Of a DNA stretch of 9,410 bases, positions 6,139 to 9,410 are shown in pieces. The stretch is from JBEKYD01 sp049509915 (GTDB lineage: Bacteria > Acidobacteriota > Terriglobia > Bryobacterales > Bryobacteraceae), in contig JBEKZL010000286.1 of NCBI GenBank assembly GCA_049509915.1, positions 1 to 9,410 of the forward strand, read 5' to 3'. The position numbers and the translations under genes were made by a program. Positions within the stretch are counted from its first letter, which is position 1. The number at the start of each line of letters is the position of its first letter. The notes beneath the pieces were generated by a model that saw only the letters and a list, made by a program, of their open reading frames with translations, was not told where the DNA came from and made no database searches.

Positions 6139-7396
6139 CAGCGCGTTCCTCCGAGTTGTCCCTTGGTCCACAGTTGTCCGAGGCTGTACTCCTTGAGCCA
6201 TGACGAAAGCTCGTCTGCATTGAGGCGGCGCAGAGTCGAGGAACCGTTCTCTTTCTCGCAGACGACCACGACTTCCGGCGTCTCGGAGAATTCTTCGATA
6301 AGGCGATCCGAGTGCGTGGTGACGATGAGTTGCATACGTGAGGACGCATCGACCAGGAGTTCGGCTAACTCGTGGATCATGTCGGGGTGTAGACCGAGTT
6401 CCGGCTCCTCGATGCAGACGAGCGGCGGCGGGTCGGGATTGAGGAGGATGGCGAGCAATGCAAGCCAACGGATGGTACCGTCGGACATGCGGACGAGCGG
6501 GATGGTGCCGTTGAGATGCTCCTCCTCGAGCCGCGTTTGCACTTTCCTTCCTTCGAAGTTCGTGCGCAGGTCGGTAGCGTTCGCATAGAAGGTGCGTAAG
6601 GAGGCCAGGATTTGGCGCTTGACCGGCGGCAGAGCCAGGAGGCGGTCCAGTACAACACCAAGGTTTGAGCCGTCTTCTTCCAAGTACTCACTGGGCAGGC
6701 CGGCGTCGCAGGGCTCCCTGACGGCCGAAATGGTACCGAACTCCCGGTCGCGGTAAAGGCGGAATTTGGTGAACAGGTTACCCAGATAGGTGATCTCCGG
6801 GTAGTGCTCGGGGTCCTTCCGCTGGGCGAGGATAGATAGTTGAGAATTGATGTCTTCGAGGCGAACTGGGAACTTTCCCCCCTGTTGCTAAACCAGGGAC
6901 TCCCGTTTAAGTACCCGTAGTAGAAATTGGGCGGAAGCAGCCCGAGATCCAGCCCCCGCTGATCGGGCAAGGCTCCCTCATCCTCCACGAATTCACTGGT
7001 GACCTGGAAGCGAAATCCGGCCTTCGTGAACGCTAGACGGTAGCGCAAGGGCTTAGCGCTCTCGTGGTGCGATTCCGCAGGCCGAGCTACGGTTGCATGG
7101 ATAGATGCTGTAGGGGTTTTCGCAGCTCCCTTCCAGAGCCAGTCTTCGATCGGTCCGCCATTGTTGATGGCGGTCAGGAGCTTCTCGGGCGCGTTTTGTA
7201 GCAAGCCAAGGACTTCAATTAGGTTGGATTTGCCGGAGCCGTTTGGACCGATGAGAACATTGAGCGGACGAAGGTCGATCGTCGTCATCTCGCCGAATGA
7301 CAGAAGGTTGTGGACAGTTAAGTTACGGATTCCGGGCTGCATCCGGGTATCTGTAGGATCGCCCGAATTATAGCGCACTCCCAAATCCTCCGACAT
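6135..7396 (-). pseudogene. AAA ATPase of the COG4637/AAA_21 type, broken by a one-base frameshift
   Basis: The gene has two open frames that join into one protein of about 420 residues if one G is added to the G6 tract at 6877-6882. The N-terminal frame (ATG 7396, or ATG 7342 at MQPGIRNLTV) holds the Walker A GPNGSGKS (50-57) and is in register up to SPWFSNRG (about 173). The C-terminal frame holds SILAQRKDPEHYPEITYLGN (188-207), the ABC signature region RMSDGT (303-308), Walker B LVCIEEPELGLHP (326-338) and the switch histidine TTHSDRL (360-366), ending SLGQLWTKGQLGGTRW. These are SMC/RecF-like ATPases that often sit beside a DUF4276 gene, as here. As sequenced, the first frame would instead run on in nonsense to 6377 and lose Walker B. 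Frameshift mutation, assembly error and recoding are all possible. The partner gene is also damaged, which favours real decay. Confidence 0.8.
6877..6882 (-). other. G6 tract at the ATPase frameshift
   Basis: On the minus strand the sequence is CAACAGGGGGGAAAGTTCC. Reading AAC-AGG-GGG-GAA leads out of frame, while seven Gs would read N-R-G-G-K-F-P-V and continue into the conserved C-terminal frame. The other frame is closed upstream by a TAG at 6888-6890, so the crossover must lie between about 6845 and 6887. The G tract is the natural site. Confidence 0.7.
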
Positions 7397-7510
7397 GAAT
7401 CCCCGGCAGGAATTCCTTTTGCCCTCCCCAGATGGCGCGGCCGCAATGGGAACCGTAAGCGGGATTTAATCGGGTCCCGCCAGACCGCCCGTACCAACCG
7501 CCGTTCCACG

Positions 7511-7516
7511 TATAAT
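7511..7516 (+). promoter_or_regulatory. Consensus -10 box TATAAT six bases before the cytochrome ATG
   Basis: A perfect TATAAT ends 6 bases before ATG 7523, so transcription would start at or within a base or two of the start codon and the mRNA would be leaderless. No convincing -35 hexamer is seen 16-18 bases upstream and no ribosome site lies before the ATG. The 126-base gap (7397-7522) is the divergent control region of the cytochrome and ATPase genes; I see no other clear element in it. Confidence 0.55.
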
Positions 7517-7522
7517 TGACCA

Positions 7523-9238
7523 ATGCGACTCAGCCCCTTTGCGTTCCCGATCTCGGTGGCCGGATTATTGCTTCTGGCGGGATGCGCTCCCAAGCCATCC
7601 ACTCCCCAACCATCCTCTTCCAACTCGCCCGAAACCGTGGTTTGGAGCCCGAACGGATGGTCCGACGCCGAGCGCGCCGAGTATCATCATCTCGCCGAGG
7701 GCAGCGAACTTATGCCGTACGCGCTGCTCGCTAATATCATGAGCGTGAAGACCGGCAAGCCTTTCCTCGAAAGTATGGAACGCTTCGGCTTCATTCCCGA
7801 TGCCACCAGCGCTACCAATCCTCATGGCTTGCCCATTGGGATCACCACGGTCCACTCGCGCGACAGGAGCCATATCGGTCTCGAAATGGTCGGCTTCAAC
7901 TGCGCCGCCTGCCATGTCGGCGAGATGACCTATCGGGGGAAAAGAGTGCGCATCGACGGGGCGCCTTCGCTGGTGGATCTCCAGAGTTATCAAGTGGAGC
8001 TGAAGGACTCGCTCGACGCAACGCTGCGCGACCCCGCGAAGGCCGTCGCGCTGGTCGTCGCCATGGTCCGCGATTCACAGGCAACTGCCAGCCCGTCCTC
8101 CGTCGACTCTTCCAGCTACGCTTCCGACCCGGCTGCGAAAACCGCCGGTGAAGTTGCCCCTGCGCCAACGGCCGACAGGAACTTTCACAGCGCCCCCGCT
8201 CAGGCCGCCGACGCCACCGACACCGGCGCCGCTCTGCGGGGCCAGACTTTTTCGGCAAGTTGGCATCGCGCCCTCACACTGGCGAAGGCCAGGCTCGCCT
8301 ACCTCAAAAGCGGCAAGCTCCTGCTGGATGGTACCGAGCCCGGACCAGGCCGCATCGATGCCTTTGGCGCGGCCCGCAACCTCCTGTTTCCGGCCAGCGC
8401 CCTCCGGATGCAGTCCCCTGTCAGCTTTCCGTTCATTTGGGACGTTCCCGATACAACCCAACAACGCGCCGGCACCGACTCGGTTTGGATCCACTACGAC
8501 GGCAACACCAACTCCATCCTCGAGCGCAACATCGGACAAGCCCTGGGGATGGGCGCGGTGTTCGATCCCAAAACCTATGAATCGACCCTGCGGATTCGGA
8601 ACCTGCACCGGCTCGAAGTGCTGACCCACAAACTCCAACCCCCGAAATGGCCCACCGACATTTTGGGGCCTATCGACCAAACCAAGTCCGCCGCCGGTGA
8701 GAAGATATTCAACGACACCTGCCGCGACTGCCACCAGAATCGCCTTTACGCTCTGACCGCCGTTGGAACCGATCCCCAGCGCGCCAACAGCTTCGGCCAG
8801 CCCGTCGCCGCCGGCGTGCCCTTCCCCGCGGCGGTGAAGCCGATCCTCGACGGCCTCAAGGCGCGCGCTTTCTCCGACGACGGAGTCTCCACCGCCGATC
8901 AGGCGGCCATGGATGCCAACCCGGTGATCTGGCGCGCCACCGGTCAATATTTGGCGCGGCCTTTGACCGGCGTCTGGGCCACGGCGCCGTACCTGCACAA
9001 TGGCTCGGTGCCGACACTTTGGCACCTGTTGCACCCCGCCCAGCGCCCCGCAAAGTTTATTGTAGGAAATCGTGAATACGATCCGGCGAGGCTCGGTTAC
9101 TCAACCGTCGGAAGCGGCTGGACCTTCGACGCTTCCCAGTCGGGAAACAGCAATATCGGGCACGCTGGCGACAAATATGGCACCAACCTGACCGAGGACC
9201 AGAAGGCAGCGTTGCTCGAGTATCTGAAAACCATTTGA
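7523..9238 (+). CDS. Dihaem c-type cytochrome lipoprotein, RoxA/MauG-like
   Basis: The 571-residue protein starts at ATG 7523 with a lipoprotein signal peptide: MRLSPFAFPISVAGLLLLAG, then Cys21 in the lipobox. It should be lipid-anchored on the periplasmic side or outer membrane. Two haem-c sites are present, CAACH (127-131) and CRDCH (400-404), so it needs periplasmic cytochrome maturation. Near the C-terminus ATAPYLHNGSVPTLWHLL (486-503) and GHAGDKYGTNLTEDQK (546-561) match the dihaem peroxidase group that includes the rubber oxygenases RoxA/RoxB. Members of that group are peroxidases, dioxygenases or electron carriers, so the reaction here is not known. A low-complexity Ala/Ser/Pro/Thr segment (about 185-237) sits between the two haem regions. 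It looks like an insertion or flexible linker. The gene stands alone, with its own promoter. Confidence 0.85.
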   Translation: MRLSPFAFPISVAGLLLLAGCAPKPSTPQPSSSNSPETVVWSPNGWSDAERAEYHHLAEGSELMPYALLANIMSVKTGKPFLESMERFGFIPDATSATNPHGLPIGITTVHSRDRSHIGLEMVGFNCAACHVGEMTYRGKRVRIDGAPSLVDLQSYQVELKDSLDATLRDPAKAVALVVAMVRDSQATASPSSVDSSSYASDPAAKTAGEVAPAPTADRNFHSAPAQAADATDTGAALRGQTFSASWHRALTLAKARLAYLKSGKLLLDGTEPGPGRIDAFGAARNLLFPASALRMQSPVSFPFIWDVPDTTQQRAGTDSVWIHYDGNTNSILERNIGQALGMGAVFDPKTYESTLRIRNLHRLEVLTHKLQPPKWPTDILGPIDQTKSAAGEKIFNDTCRDCHQNRLYALTAVGTDPQRANSFGQPVAAGVPFPAAVKPILDGLKARAFSDDGVSTADQAAMDANPVIWRATGQYLARPLTGVWATAPYLHNGSVPTLWHLLHPAQRPAKFIVGNREYDPARLGYSTVGSGWTFDASQSGNSNIGHAGDKYGTNLTEDQKAALLEYLKTI

Positions 9239-9303
9239 GGGCGCCGGTCGGTAGGGCCGCGATCTGTTTCAAGCTGAAGTTGGTGGTCTAGCCCCAATAC
9301 TGT

Positions 9304-9410
9304 TCACTTAACAATCCTGATACGCTTGGATATGTCGATGCGATGGGTGCGCATCGGCTTGCGTGGGCGTAGAGGGTAGTTACTCATCTTGCGCTTCACG
9401 CCGCGCGGGT
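9304..9410 (-). CDS. C-terminal tail of a probable transposase, cut by the right edge
   Basis: On the minus strand a frame enters from the right edge and ends at TGA 9304-9306. It gives 34 basic residues including RGVKRKMSNYPLRPRKPMRT and ending RIRIVK. The VKRKMSN..L pattern recalls the C-terminal ends of IS4-like DDE transposases in Acidobacteria and Planctomycetes, from memory only. No catalytic residue is in the window, so the assignment is tentative. The frame is converged upon by the cytochrome gene. The 65 bases between them (9239-9303) show only a small TTCAAGCTGAA inverted repeat and no clear terminator. An IS end could lie there, but I cannot define it. Confidence 0.4.
   Translation of the reverse strand, partial: PRGVKRKMSNYPLRPRKPMRTHRIDISKRIRIVK

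Noticed and set aside
6870..6890. Programmed -1 ribosomal frameshift in the ATPase gene
   Set aside because: The zero-frame codons do not form an X XXY YYZ slippery heptamer, and separating Walker A from Walker B makes no obvious regulatory sense. The adjacent DUF4276 gene is also broken.
5909..7396. Direct assignment of the module to PARIS (AriA/AriB)
   Set aside because: The AriB effector belongs to a different family (DUF4435). Only a general ATPase plus TOPRIM-like resemblance can be supported.

Overview
The window is GC-rich and dominated by protein genes. It most likely comes from an acidobacterium of the Solibacter/Bryobacterales type. The main evidence is a gene at 2565-3524 of the TIGR03435 family, which is strongly expanded in Solibacter-like genomes; the codon use and the mix of genes agree. 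This is inference from family knowledge, with no database search. I see no rRNA, tRNA or CRISPR array.

Left part (1-2483): the 3' end of a coiled-coil protein gene (3-200, +) converges on a gene for a membrane family-2 glycosyltransferase with a C-terminal MshEN-type domain (239-2089, -). This is the architecture of NfrB, the cyclic-di-GMP-controlled exopolysaccharide synthase. Only 16 bases separate its start from a divergent gene for a small exported LptA/OstA-like protein (2106-2483, +).

Middle (2484-5804): the TIGR03435 secreted protein carries Met/Gly-rich insertions. It is followed by a two-gene cobalamin operon, bluB (3589-4281) and cobQ (4278-5804), joined by a GTGA start/stop overlap. 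BluB makes the lower ligand of B12 and CobQ amidates the corrin ring. A terminator-like hairpin sits directly before the bluB start, and that start is ambiguous.

Right-middle (5909-7396, -): a two-gene module of an SMC/ABC-like AAA ATPase (COG4637 type) and a DUF4276 protein with a TOPRIM-like N-terminal motif, also joined by a GTGA overlap. Both genes are broken. The ATPase has a one-base frameshift in a G6 tract. The DUF4276 gene has lost its middle, and its C-terminal end survives in another frame. This decayed module, of a type resembling ATPase-plus-TOPRIM phage-defence pairs, is the most interesting item in the window.

Right end (7397-9410): a perfect TATAAT lies 6 bases before the ATG of a large dihaem c-type cytochrome lipoprotein related to the RoxA/MauG group (7523-9238, +), which implies a leaderless mRNA. 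The last ~105 bases hold the 3' end of a minus-strand gene with a transposase-like tail. It runs off the window.
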